Positions 13,660-21,685 of a stretch of 45,956 nt of DNA are shown piece by piece; the first letter of the stretch is position 1, and each line of letters begins with the position of its first letter. Under the pieces are notes generated by a model. That model did no database searches. It was not told where the DNA came from and was given only the letters and a program-made list of their open reading frames with translations. The position numbers were made by a program, and so were the translations under genes. The DNA is from CAYWGR01 sp964458015 (lineage in GTDB: Bacteria; Planctomycetota; Planctomycetia; Pirellulales; Thermoguttaceae). The stretch covers positions 1 through 45,956 of the forward strand of contig CAYWGR010000018.1 of NCBI GenBank assembly GCA_964458015.1, given 5' to 3'.

Positions 13660-15505
13660 AGATCCCCGTAACTATTACAAGATCATCTGGACTATTGCAA
13701 GCACCAATAATAATTGGCAACTCAACACCATCCATTGGAAAACACGTGTGATTATCTTGATAGGCTTCCCAATACAGATAGCCGGTGTGTAGCACCCGCC
13801 AAGTTGGTTTTGCTTCCTCGCCATACTGAGGAAAAATTATAAACTCTAATGCTTGCGGGGCATCTGGAGCGGTCGCCCATCTACTCTCCCCAGCCCGATC
13901 AAGCACCCATACACCTGCCATATAGGCAGGACAAGTAATTTCAACTTGGACTTGCGAAGGGTCGTCCCCATACTCTGTTGACGCTTGTGCATTTTTAATT
14001 GTTAGCACGCCAACACCACCCTGAAATCGTATCTTTGCTTTGCCCGTTGTAGGGTCAACGTGTTGATTCGTAATGCCGAAATAATTCCAATCGCTCCAAT
14101 TTGGTTCAATCGTGGATAAACCGGCATCTTGCTTGTGTCCGTTGCCATTGCCATTAAATGCAGGAACCTCCCACGCAGATGTAACGTAGTTATAAACTCT
14201 TACTTCTATTGCTTCCGCACCTGTCCAACTACCGTAAATATCTATTGTCGTTGGGTTATATGGCTCACGAAAAGTAAATTCCAACCACTCATCTAATGTG
14301 CCTGTTGAAGTCCATACCAGTGGGTCGTTTTCTTGAAAATAACCGGGATACCAAGGGTTGCCCGGTATGTATTCTCCGCTACTCCACAATAGTGTATAGT
14401 CCCCGCTACTACTTGCAGTTACATCAACGCCGTTACATGACCCAATCCAGTTTTCTGGTTCACAACCAGGGCAACTATCTAACGTCCCATTATCTTCGGT
14501 GTGGTGGCGCTGGACGTTAAAATAATCCATAGTTAATTCAGTGGCGCACTCTAAACCAACAATCGGATTTGAAATATCTGTGTAAGTGGAGCATGAGCCC
14601 CACAAAGTCCAATCACTATCATATTTTACTTTTGTCCTTTTTATTCCTGCCGTTACCAGAAACTGCCCATCGCCAACTTGACTAGGCGTTGCACACAATA
14701 CCAATGAGTGCATATCCTCGGTAAAATACGAATAATCATTTTGATAATGATTTTTAGTTAGCCAAGTGGTTCTACAAGTTGCAGAAATCTGCGTGCCGTT
14801 TTCATCAAAAATTGCTATTGTGCCATAATAATAATTAGTGGAGATATCTTCCGGTGAAACAAAATACCATCCCAAATCTTGACCTATGGTGAATTCAGCA
14901 TATTTATATTTTCCATTTGATTCGTCATAATCGAATACAATTCTAATTGCCGTCCCCGGCTCGGGCGCAAATACTTCTACCTGTATGATGTAATTACCAC
15001 TTTTTTTTCCGCTTGTGGTAATCAATCCACTTCCTCTAATCGCTTGCCATCTAGGACAATTAACCCACCGAGTTTCGCCGTCGTATGTGCCGTTTTCTGT
15101 TGGCGCTGTTGGGGTGCAAGCGGGGGTTTCTGTGTATGGTGCAATGCAATTATTGGTTGTCAGTGTCCATACCTGATTGCTATCAGACCAAGTGTATAGT
15201 GCTTGATTTGAATTTGTTCCTTCAACGCAATTCACCTCTCTACCTGCCTCACCTTCTAGGTGATCTGCGGGAGCCCCCGGCGATACGCAACCATCGGTGC
15301 AATCTGATTCGGATAAAACCCAACCACCTTCTTCATAATGCCAAATTTCCGTCCCGCAATAATTGACCTCATTCACCAAAGAAAAAGACCCACTCCTAAT
15401 TGTCCATTGGTCTTCAATGTCTGAAATGCAATTTGTTCCGCCGTCTTTCAAAAGGCAAACCACTTCGCCGCAACAATTTTTACAAGGCTTAAATCTAAAT
15501 TTCAT
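13652..15505 (-). CDS. Cys-rich phage tail tip/baseplate protein (hypothetical)
   Basis: 617 residues, beta-rich, with many Trp, Tyr and Cys. The start MKFRFKPCKNCCGEVVCLL suggests a metal- or disulfide-bound cap. A discoidin/galactose-binding-like stretch (EWLEFTFREPYNPTTIDIYG) appears near residue 400. It overlaps by 4 bp the previous gene and by 8 bp the next. By its place after the tape measure and two distal tail genes it should be a tail-tip or receptor-contacting protein. No enzymatic motif seen. Confidence 0.65.
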   Translation of the reverse strand: MKFRFKPCKNCCGEVVCLLKDGGTNCISDIEDQWTIRSGSFSLVNEVNYCGTEIWHYEEGGWVLSESDCTDGCVSPGAPADHLEGEAGREVNCVEGTNSNQALYTWSDSNQVWTLTTNNCIAPYTETPACTPTAPTENGTYDGETRWVNCPRWQAIRGSGLITTSGKKSGNYIIQVEVFAPEPGTAIRIVFDYDESNGKYKYAEFTIGQDLGWYFVSPEDISTNYYYGTIAIFDENGTQISATCRTTWLTKNHYQNDYSYFTEDMHSLVLCATPSQVGDGQFLVTAGIKRTKVKYDSDWTLWGSCSTYTDISNPIVGLECATELTMDYFNVQRHHTEDNGTLDSCPGCEPENWIGSCNGVDVTASSSGDYTLLWSSGEYIPGNPWYPGYFQENDPLVWTSTGTLDEWLEFTFREPYNPTTIDIYGSWTGAEAIEVRVYNYVTSAWEVPAFNGNGNGHKQDAGLSTIEPNWSDWNYFGITNQHVDPTTGKAKIRFQGGVGVLTIKNAQASTEYGDDPSQVQVEITCPAYMAGVWVLDRAGESRWATAPDAPQALEFIIFPQYGEEAKPTWRVLHTGYLYWEAYQDNHTCFPMDGVELPIIIGACNSPDDLVIVTGIYD

Positions 15506-16107
15506 GCGTCACCGCATTCTGCATTGGAAACACACCATCTGCCATAACAGGCGAACCACTCAATTTCAACATCCGTGCCGTTATCTAAACTATCACTATT
15601 CCATAGTGGTGAGGCATATACTTTTCTTATTTCACTTCCCAAAGTTTCATTCCCGTTTTCGGTTGTTGGCTTATCGTATAATTTTGCATTGCAATACGAT
15701 TGATAGCCAAGTGATGCTTGTAATTGGGCATGGCATTTTCCTTGAAATTCAAATAAATAAAAATCACCTGTCAGCCCCGGCATCATGCGAACTATTGCAC
15801 CAATCGGAGGAGTGCAACCGGATATTTCAACCGCATACAAAGTGGTGTCAGATTTATCACCACTCATTAAATCGTCATCGGTTATTTCTTCGCTAGTCTC
15901 AGTTGATTTAATATAAATTCTTTTCCAACTACACCGCTTTGTGGTTGTATCTACCGCAGTAATCTTTGCATAGAAACCACTCTCTGAAAATTGCGGGGCG
16001 ATTTCTCCAGCACCCTCAACCCCTGCAATACCTTCCACGTAGCGGGTTGCTCTTGCAATCCGCTTGGCTACATCAACAGGTATTTGCACAAATCTATTAT
16101 CACTCAT
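15502..16107 (-). CDS. Phage tail-associated protein (hypothetical)
   Basis: 201 residues. MSDNRFVQIPVDVAKRIARA, then a beta-rich middle with SGCTPPIGAIVRM and a FYLFEFQGKCHA strand. ATGA overlap with the next gene and one-base overlap with the previous one. The position suggests a distal tail or baseplate component. Confidence 0.6.
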   Translation of the reverse strand: MSDNRFVQIPVDVAKRIARATRYVEGIAGVEGAGEIAPQFSESGFYAKITAVDTTTKRCSWKRIYIKSTETSEEITDDDLMSGDKSDTTLYAVEISGCTPPIGAIVRMMPGLTGDFYLFEFQGKCHAQLQASLGYQSYCNAKLYDKPTTENGNETLGSEIRKVYASPLWNSDSLDNGTDVEIEWFACYGRWCVSNAECGDA

Positions 16108-16961
16108 TACGATCTAAACACAAAATTAAAGGGTAATTTCTCGCACAATTTAAATTTCATCCAATAGGGTTCGGCTTCATAATCAATGCTTCCATCGGTC
16201 TTTCTAGGAACAGCACCACTGCCATCAAGTAATTGCGGTGTTGTTGTTCTAGCGCCGTTAATTAAAATATCAATCAATTTGCCGTCTTTGATTTCCATTG
16301 TGCCTTTATCAATCAACCACGATTCCCATTTTTCCTCTGTAAATTTAATTGAAAACTCATAGGAGGTATTCCAGTAGTATCCCCATTCCTGATCCCAAGC
16401 ACGATCCCCGCCTATGTTTTCGCACTTCATGGTTTCCGCTTCACAACCATAAAAATAATTAGAATTTATTTTATTTATGTAAGCGTATGCGGTCGCCGGA
16501 AGAAAATATAATTCCGCCTGTTGAACAAACAAGCGTGGTATAACAATCAATCTGGTGAGCGGTGGGGAAAAGAACTGACCGGCAGAATTTTTTATTATTT
16601 CACCATCAATATCTTTTTCAACGGCAACTTGCGTCTTATCAAAAGACCACTTAATACTTGCAGGCTGCAACCACGGGCAATCCTCCTGCGATTCTCTCGG
16701 CCCGTAGGTAACTTCCACACTATGATTGTATCCGTCTTCTGAATCAGTTCCCGCCCTGATTGAGGTGCATACGGCTTTGGAATCGCCTGCGTAAATAGCA
16801 AGGCGGACGATGCCTGTATAAATTGAAAAGGCGGCCCGAACCTCGGCAGGTGTCATTAGTGTGTCGCAGACCACCCGCCACGTCTCGGAAAAGGTCTTCT
16901 CACCCTTTTGATTGATTTCAGAAGATGCCCGACCTTGTAAACCGCATGATAATAAGCCCAT
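16107..16961 (-). CDS. Distal tail protein-like (hypothetical, post-tape-measure)
   Basis: 284 residues directly after the tape measure, where siphoviruses encode the distal tail (Dit-like) protein. Motifs: FSETWRVVCDTLM, VEVTYGPRESQED, a long middle with RLIVIPRLFVQQAEL, and a repeated YYWNTSYEFSIKF strand. The same layout, with the VTYGP segment, seems familiar from other environmental phages, but I cannot name the family. A weak ribosome binding site precedes the ATG. Confidence 0.6.
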   Translation of the reverse strand: MGLLSCGLQGRASSEINQKGEKTFSETWRVVCDTLMTPAEVRAAFSIYTGIVRLAIYAGDSKAVCTSIRAGTDSEDGYNHSVEVTYGPRESQEDCPWLQPASIKWSFDKTQVAVEKDIDGEIIKNSAGQFFSPPLTRLIVIPRLFVQQAELYFLPATAYAYINKINSNYFYGCEAETMKCENIGGDRAWDQEWGYYWNTSYEFSIKFTEEKWESWLIDKGTMEIKDGKLIDILINGARTTTPQLLDGSGAVPRKTDGSIDYEAEPYWMKFKLCEKLPFNFVFRS

Positions 16962-16991
16962 ACACCTATTTAGGGTTTATGGGCTAATTAC

Positions 16992-19334
16992 TCACATTGC
17001 CATAACGACGTAATCAGTTGCATTCCATTTTTTTAACTCTTCTGTCTGCCGGCGTTGTTCTTCTAAACTTTGGGTCTCAAGGTCAGCAACCCTAACGATT
17101 GGGTCATCGCTTTGCCGTTGATTGCGGAAGTTAAAAATATCTTCCAGTGCTTTTGCTGAGCCAAATTCAGCAACATCGGGCATTTTATTTTCACCGACCA
17201 AATCTCTTTTTAAACCTAGTGCCTTACGCCGAAATAGTTCATCCGAGATTCCACCGGATTGTTTCCATTGTTGTAACTCGGCAAATTGGCGTTTATATTT
17301 TTCCAAAGGTGTTTCGGTCTCATCAACTAGACCTTTAATATAATCCGGCAGGGCGTTTTTTCTCGCCTTGTCAAATTGCCAATCAGTTAAGCCAAGTGAT
17401 TTTAAATTATTTATTTTGCCCCAAGCATCGGCTATCTGGTCGGCGGGGTTCTTTTCAACCCCAAAGGCATCGGCTTGTTTTTTTGCAACTGATTCCCAGT
17501 AATCGTCAGCAGAGATTTTCCCCTTACGCCAAGCCTCACCAAGTAGGTCAATCTGGCTAGTGTAATCTCCCAACTTGCTGGCAGGGGTCTCTGACACGCC
17601 CAGAATCGACGTTTTGGCATCGTTAAGGGCTTTGGTGTAATCTTCAAGGGTGATTAAACCCGCCTCTAGGAGCGAATCTAGGGCGGTCTGGCGCTGTGCA
17701 AAGGTAGTTAAGGGTGACGAATCAAAGCCCAACAGGTCATCGGTGGTTTTTTTGACCCCAGCCGAGTATTGAGCCCAAGAAACATAGCCCCCATTGAGGG
17801 CGGTATTGATAGTGCCTAAGTATCTCTGTGCCGTAGTGAGTGGGTCAGTAATCCCCGTTAGGTTCTCTCCTTGCCTCTGGATAAGGTCGTTATACTCGGC
17901 TTGGTTGATTGCACCTTGTTTCAGTGCGATATTATATTTTTCTACCTCTTCTCCCGCCTTTGTGAGCGGTGATAAATCAAGGTATGCTTTTTGAACCTCT
18001 TGAGCGGTTACAATCTTGTCTAGTGCTTCGGCTTGCTTAATGAGTGATGGATTATTTTCCTCAATCGCTGCCTTGTAGATTTCGGAAGCCCGAGAGGTTA
18101 AGCCGTAGGTGTCGGCTTGTTCTTTTAATTTTTTTACCAAATCAGTCAGAGGTTTATTTTTATTTTCTTTTTCAACCGGTTCAACTGGTAATCCAATAGG
18201 TTTAGATTTTGACGCAGCGCTTTGGATTTTGCTTTTTTGCTTATCCAACATGCCGATAACACCTTGACCGAAAATCAATTCTGTGCCAGATGATAATTTT
18301 TTAAGTGCTGCTGTTGTATTTTCCTCGGCTACAATAGCCGCATCACCAAGACCGGGAATGTAGGAAATCAACTTGGCGATTGCACCAATAGAGCCAAGAG
18401 TCCCTGCTTGTAAATAATCTAACGCACCTACACAGACACCGATTGCCGTTGCACCGACTTCAAAGGTTGTTGCCAAGACGCTTGCAACAATATCAAATTG
18501 CCCGATCAAATCTTTGTTATTTGCAATCTCTTCGGCGACAACTCGGAAGCCCGCCGCTAGGTCTATTATAACTGGCAGAGATTTGATAGTAATTTGATTC
18601 CATATACCATCCATTGCTAGGGATAATTCGCCGAATGCTTTTTTACTTTCTAGCATTGCTTGAGCATCAACAGGGGAAACACCAAGACCAAATTTTTGCA
18701 TCTTGGCTTGCATTTCGTCTAGTGATTTGCTTCCGTTGGTGAAACCTGTTGCAATCCCGATTCCCGCCTCTTCAAATAGTTTTTTTGCAACAGCCATCCT
18801 TTCGCCTTGATTTTGAATTTTTGCCATTGAATCCAAAATCGCACGAAATTGCTCGTTAGTTGATTTGCCTGCTAGTTGGCTTGCAGATAAGCCCAATTTT
18901 TTGAAAGCCTCTACGGCAGGGCCGCCACCCGCAGCCGCCTCAGCAATGGCAATTTTCATCTTGCCTAGTAGTGGCGTTATTGCCTCAGCACCTATCCCAA
19001 TTTTATTGAAAGCCATCTGATAGGCAGTCAGTTGGTTTATGTCCAACCCTAGTCTATCGCCTAGTTTTTGTTTGCTTGTAATCTCATCAAATTTACTGGA
19101 TATCTCACCAAGCACGTGCTTAACGGCAAAGAAGCCGACAACAGAAGCACCTAATTTTGTAGCGATACCAGTTAGTGCCGATCCACCTTTGCTTGCCAAT
19201 AAATCGAACACAGACCCACTTGATTGCGTATCTGATTGAAATTTATTTAATTTGCCACGTGATTTGTCAAATGCTTTATCAAGGTTGCTACTATCACCTT
19301 TCAGCAAGATATCTAATACGCCTATGATCGCCAA
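16992..19334 (-). CDS. Tail tape measure protein
   Basis: 780 residues, the longest tail gene. It opens with a TTG (GGGGGA upstream) and the typical tape measure start: LDILLKGDSSNLDKAFDKS, then a glycine/alanine hydrophobic segment (ASVVGFFAVKHVLGEI), a conserved helical block (LTAYQMAFNKIGIGAEAITP) and membrane-like segments near 270-330. The C-terminal half is made of ~40-60-residue repeats with WxxGxISxDxY/DDY. With about 0.15 nm per residue in known phages, the tail would be ~115 nm. It lies just after the frameshifting chaperone genes. Confidence 0.88.
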   Translation of the reverse strand: MAIIGVLDILLKGDSSNLDKAFDKSRGKLNKFQSDTQSSGSVFDLLASKGGSALTGIATKLGASVVGFFAVKHVLGEISSKFDEITSKQKLGDRLGLDINQLTAYQMAFNKIGIGAEAITPLLGKMKIAIAEAAAGGGPAVEAFKKLGLSASQLAGKSTNEQFRAILDSMAKIQNQGERMAVAKKLFEEAGIGIATGFTNGSKSLDEMQAKMQKFGLGVSPVDAQAMLESKKAFGELSLAMDGIWNQITIKSLPVIIDLAAGFRVVAEEIANNKDLIGQFDIVASVLATTFEVGATAIGVCVGALDYLQAGTLGSIGAIAKLISYIPGLGDAAIVAEENTTAALKKLSSGTELIFGQGVIGMLDKQKSKIQSAASKSKPIGLPVEPVEKENKNKPLTDLVKKLKEQADTYGLTSRASEIYKAAIEENNPSLIKQAEALDKIVTAQEVQKAYLDLSPLTKAGEEVEKYNIALKQGAINQAEYNDLIQRQGENLTGITDPLTTAQRYLGTINTALNGGYVSWAQYSAGVKKTTDDLLGFDSSPLTTFAQRQTALDSLLEAGLITLEDYTKALNDAKTSILGVSETPASKLGDYTSQIDLLGEAWRKGKISADDYWESVAKKQADAFGVEKNPADQIADAWGKINNLKSLGLTDWQFDKARKNALPDYIKGLVDETETPLEKYKRQFAELQQWKQSGGISDELFRRKALGLKRDLVGENKMPDVAEFGSAKALEDIFNFRNQRQSDDPIVRVADLETQSLEEQRRQTEELKKWNATDYVVMAM

Positions 19335-19352
19335 TCGTCCCCCTTTGCTATT

Positions 19353-19669
19353 TTATTTAGGTTTCACTGCATCCATCTCCAAAAACATTGCCCTAAGAGA
19401 AGAAACAGGATTTTGCTTTGTCTTATAGGTAGGCATAAAATCTTCTGGTGTGGGTTGTTTTTTAAATTTAGCCATGCCACAAGTTGCGATAGTTCTGGCA
19501 AGTATTCCTGTCTGCAACCACGGATTAGGAATGTGTTCCAATCGGTCAAACGCCATCCACTCAGAAATTTCGTTGCTGTTCATCTTTAAAAGCAACTCGC
19601 CATGCGTCATTCCTAGACACATGGCGAGGCGAAAGGTAAATCTTCGGAAGTGATTTGTTTCTAAGTTTT
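19353..19669 (-). CDS. Tail assembly chaperone, -1 frame extension (GT-like)
   Basis: This frame continues the upstream chaperone after a -1 shift. It is open from the slippery site (19670) through FRRFTFRLAMCLGMTHGELL to the stop at 19353, with no in-frame stop in between. The segment LGMTHGELLLKMNSNEISEW resembles T/GT parts of lambda-like phages. An ATG inside it (19622) lacks a ribosome binding site. Fusion length: 108 residues before the slip plus 105 after, 213 in total. Confidence 0.8.
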
Positions 19670-19993
19670 TTTTAAATTCTCAATCGCCGCTTCCGTGATT
19701 TCGTTTACCTCCACAGCAGCAACTGCAATTCTATCAAGTGCGGAATAATTTTTTTTAGCAAGTTGGTCTATCTGAGATTCAGTAAATAATAATTTGCCAT
19801 CTGAATCACATATTGTTGCACTGGCAACTTTCGCACGGATATTTTGCGGATTAGGTTTTCTTAGTTCTGCTTCAAACCAATCCCTAGTTTTTCCATCCAT
19901 CGTGCGAACAAAAACCGACCCTTGCCACTCGGGGATTTCTACCTCTTGCAATTTGCAATCGTTAAGATTTAAAATTTGTTCTGCTGTGAGCAT
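19661..19993 (-). CDS. Tail assembly chaperone (G-like)
   Basis: 110 residues: MLTAEQILNLNDCKLQEVEI, a beta-strand with EWQGSVFVR, DGKTRDWFEAEL, and a final helix. It is like many siphophage tail chaperones between the tube and tape measure genes, which coat the tape measure during tail assembly. AAGGAGGTAG lies upstream. Its last codons hold a -1 slippery site leading to the extension at 19353-19669. Confidence 0.85.
   Translation of the reverse strand: MLTAEQILNLNDCKLQEVEIPEWQGSVFVRTMDGKTRDWFEAELRKPNPQNIRAKVASATICDSDGKLLFTESQIDQLAKKNYSALDRIAVAAVEVNEITEAAIENLKKT
19670..19676 (-). promoter_or_regulatory. Programmed -1 ribosomal frameshift site
   Basis: In frame-0 codons the minus strand reads AAT TTA AAA AAA ACT TAG. 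TTTAAAA is a canonical X XXY YYZ heptamer, and the run continues so that AAAAAAA is a second one a codon later. The 0-frame stop is two to three codons away and the -1 frame is open into the GT part. Confidence 0.8.
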
Positions 19994-20001
19994 CTACCTC
20001 C

Positions 20002-20418
20002 TTATGATCCCGTTACAACGCTAAACAGAGCATTTAATTTAATTACTACTACCAACTCAACTTGTGCGTCATCTTTTATACCGCTCAGTGTTGCAGATTT
20101 AACATAACAAGAAGAGCAAGTTCTTTTTTCCAACGCCGTTACCGCATCGGAAAATAACTCAATAGTAGCCGTTGTATCTGCTGCTGTCTCAGCCAGCGTA
20201 ACCAATGCTGCGTGCGTGGCAGGAGCATATTGTAAATTTACGGTCAACTCGCCGCAGTCCAGCAAAGTAGATGGGCGTGTTTTTTTAATAGTGTCGCCAA
20301 GCACATGACAAGGCACGTCGTCACGCTTGTAGCCAGACCAATCTGACGAAATTACACCAGCGACAACAGAACCAATAGAAATTTTGCTTAATTCACCATA
20401 ACAAAATGTGTCAGACAT
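20002..20418 (-). CDS. Major tail tube protein-like
   Basis: 138 residues located just upstream of the tail chaperones, the usual tube position. MSDTFCYGELSKISIG, then KKTRPSTLLDCGELTVNLQY and a C-terminal beta pair (AQVELVVVIKLN). Cys-rich for a tube protein. TGAGGATTT precedes the ATG, and it overlaps the end of a further upstream gene. The fold is inferred from position and beta pattern. Confidence 0.7.
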   Translation of the reverse strand: MSDTFCYGELSKISIGSVVAGVISSDWSGYKRDDVPCHVLGDTIKKTRPSTLLDCGELTVNLQYAPATHAALVTLAETAADTTATIELFSDAVTALEKRTCSSCYVKSATLSGIKDDAQVELVVVIKLNALFSVVTGS

Positions 20419-20459
20419 AAATCCTCACTTGTATCTGCTCGGCGATCAAGTTCAATAAT
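20411..20459 (-). CDS. 3' end of a phage gene (cut at the junction)
   Basis: The frame LLNLIAEQIQVRIYV ends in a TGA that overlaps the tube protein start (ATGTCTGA), as expected for the preceding tail-completion gene. The frame and AT-rich composition stop at about 20459, where host-like DNA begins, so only about 15 codons remain. Confidence 0.35.
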
Positions 20460-20744
20460 GTGCCGATGATCCGGGCGTGTATCGAACGCGGCGCCAGTCT
20501 CTCGGAAACGATTCACGCCACCGTACATCATTTTCGTCCCGAGTTGATCGAAATGCTCGTGAAAGCCGGCGCAGACGTCAATGAGATGGACAGTATGGCC
20601 ACACCGTTATTTTATGTGCGATTTTGCACGGACATTCCAAAGGAACAGCGTAAGAAACGCCGAGAGACGGAGAAGATACTTGTCCGATTGGGAGCCATTG
20701 AGAAGCACGACGGTAAGATAATCGAGATCGACATATCTCCCTAA
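20460..20744 (+). CDS. Ankyrin-repeat protein, 5'-truncated
   Basis: The open frame shows ankyrin repeats: IRACIERGASLSETIHATVH, then ELIEMLVKAGADVNEMDSMA TPL-type and a C-terminal helix. The natural start is missing; the frame begins at the junction with phage DNA at ~20459, so the apparent GTG is not the original start. Ankyrin repeats mediate protein binding. A second ankyrin gene follows at 20979. Confidence 0.7.
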   Translation: MPMIRACIERGASLSETIHATVHHFRPELIEMLVKAGADVNEMDSMATPLFYVRFCTDIPKEQRKKRRETEKILVRLGAIEKHDGKIIEIDISP

Positions 20745-20751
20745 TCGGCTA

Positions 20752-20801
20752 CCTGTGTGCCACTGGCTTCATCCGCCTGTGTGCCACTGGCTTCGCCAGT
20801 G
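20752..20801. repeat. Short direct/inverted intergenic repeat
   Basis: Two identical 19-mers, CCTGTGTGCCACTGGCTTC (20752-20770 and 20776-20794). The second continues into a hairpin CACTGGC-TTC-GCCAGTG. It looks like one and a half units of a REP-like planctomycete intergenic element. Confidence 0.55.
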
Positions 20802-20978
20802 TCCGGCCAACCACGTGACGTTACATCGTGTTCGGGCTAAAATCGAACTATAGCGAATCGAAAGCCCACACAATGAAAGGATACTGCCCTTGGTATCATG
20901 AGCAATATAGTCACTAGCCGCCCCGCCGATTGAGATTTACCCCGTTTCGGCGATTGGATCCATTCAAGAGTGAGAAGA

Positions 20979-21401
20979 ATGATCTCTGACAATGAATGGC
21001 TTGAGAAAGAAAGCCTGCACTTCGCGGCACAGGACGGGGATGCCGAAAAAGTCAAGGAATTGCTGAGCGAGGGTTATGACCCCAATGTATTTGACGACCT
21101 CTCAAAAACTCCTTTGCACTATGCAGCCGAGCAGGAACACGTCGAGGTCATGAAGGTACTCATTGAGGCCGGCGCGGATGTAAATGCTCATGATGAAGCT
21201 AGAATCGGTAATACGCCTCTGAGAGAAGTGGCCGGAAATTGCTCGTATGAGGTGGCGAAAATCTTGACGGATGCGGGCGCAGATCCGACCATTCCCGGAT
21301 GGATGCAGATTACGGCAATTGATCTATCGAGAAAACGTCTCAAAGCTGAAGGCAAACGAGTCCACGAGTTGCTGGCTAAAGCGACTCAAAGACAAAAGTA
21401 A
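20979..21401 (+). CDS. Ankyrin-repeat domain protein
   Basis: 140 residues from the ATG at 20979 (MISDNEWLEKESLHFAAQDG). Four ankyrin repeats follow: SLHFAAQDGDAEKVKELL, KTPLHYAAEQEHVEVMKVLI, NTPLREVAGNCSYEVAKILT and a final ITAIDLSRKR. Small stand-alone ankyrin proteins of this kind are often found as immunity or protein-interaction partners in toxin loci. A start nine bases upstream is possible. The gene lies 235 bp after the truncated ankyrin gene. Confidence 0.82.
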   Translation: MISDNEWLEKESLHFAAQDGDAEKVKELLSEGYDPNVFDDLSKTPLHYAAEQEHVEVMKVLIEAGADVNAHDEARIGNTPLREVAGNCSYEVAKILTDAGADPTIPGWMQITAIDLSRKRLKAEGKRVHELLAKATQRQK

Positions 21402-21428
21402 ACCTAACCATCGCATTCACCAAACGGC

Positions 21429-21659
21429 CTATTGGCCTTCGCTTTGCCGATATCCGGTTGGGTGGCACTTTTTGCCAGTGCCGTCTTTGTAGCTTTTCAG
21501 AAGAGTCCCCCTTTCTCGATACATTGCCAACGCTTGCTCAAAAATCAAAGCCTCGACTGGATTGTTCACACGAATGTCGCAACGATACATGGCAATCTCC
21601 TGTTCAAGTGTTTCAATCAAGGAACTGCCTGCCTGTCCTATCTTTCCAAATCGCGACAT
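21429..21659 (-). CDS. Small hypothetical protein, 76 aa
   Basis: MSRFGKIGQAGSSLIETLEQ, a helical middle with EALIFEQALAMYRERGTLLK and a charged end. It lies 26 bp after the EamA transporter stop, in the same direction, but no clear ribosome binding site is seen. Homology not recognised; may be an orphan gene or chance frame. Confidence 0.35.
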   Translation of the reverse strand: MSRFGKIGQAGSSLIETLEQEIAMYRCDIRVNNPVEALIFEQALAMYRERGTLLKSYKDGTGKKCHPTGYRQSEGQ

Positions 21660-21685
21660 AGGGTTTTACTACGTCCAACGATGCC

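Larger units (their letters stand above)
2161..20459. mobile_element. Partial siphovirus (tailed phage) genome segment
   Basis: An AT-rich block, sharply different from the GC-rich flanks, that carries tail, replication, regulatory and receptor-binding genes of a long-tailed phage. The tail module runs leftward from 20418 to 13426; fibre-type genes run rightward from 10795 to 13429; the two meet in a 4-bp overlap. Terminase, portal, capsid, head-tail connector, lysis and integrase genes are absent. The left edge interrupts comM and the right edge cuts an ankyrin gene and what seems to be an upstream phage gene. A complete prophage is thus excluded. It is either a decayed or partly deleted insertion, or phage sequence wrongly joined to host contigs. 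Confidence 0.8.

Noticed and set aside
2161..20459. Complete prophage
   Set aside because: No integrase, terminase, portal, capsid or lysis gene, no att duplication found at the edges, and both edges cut genes.
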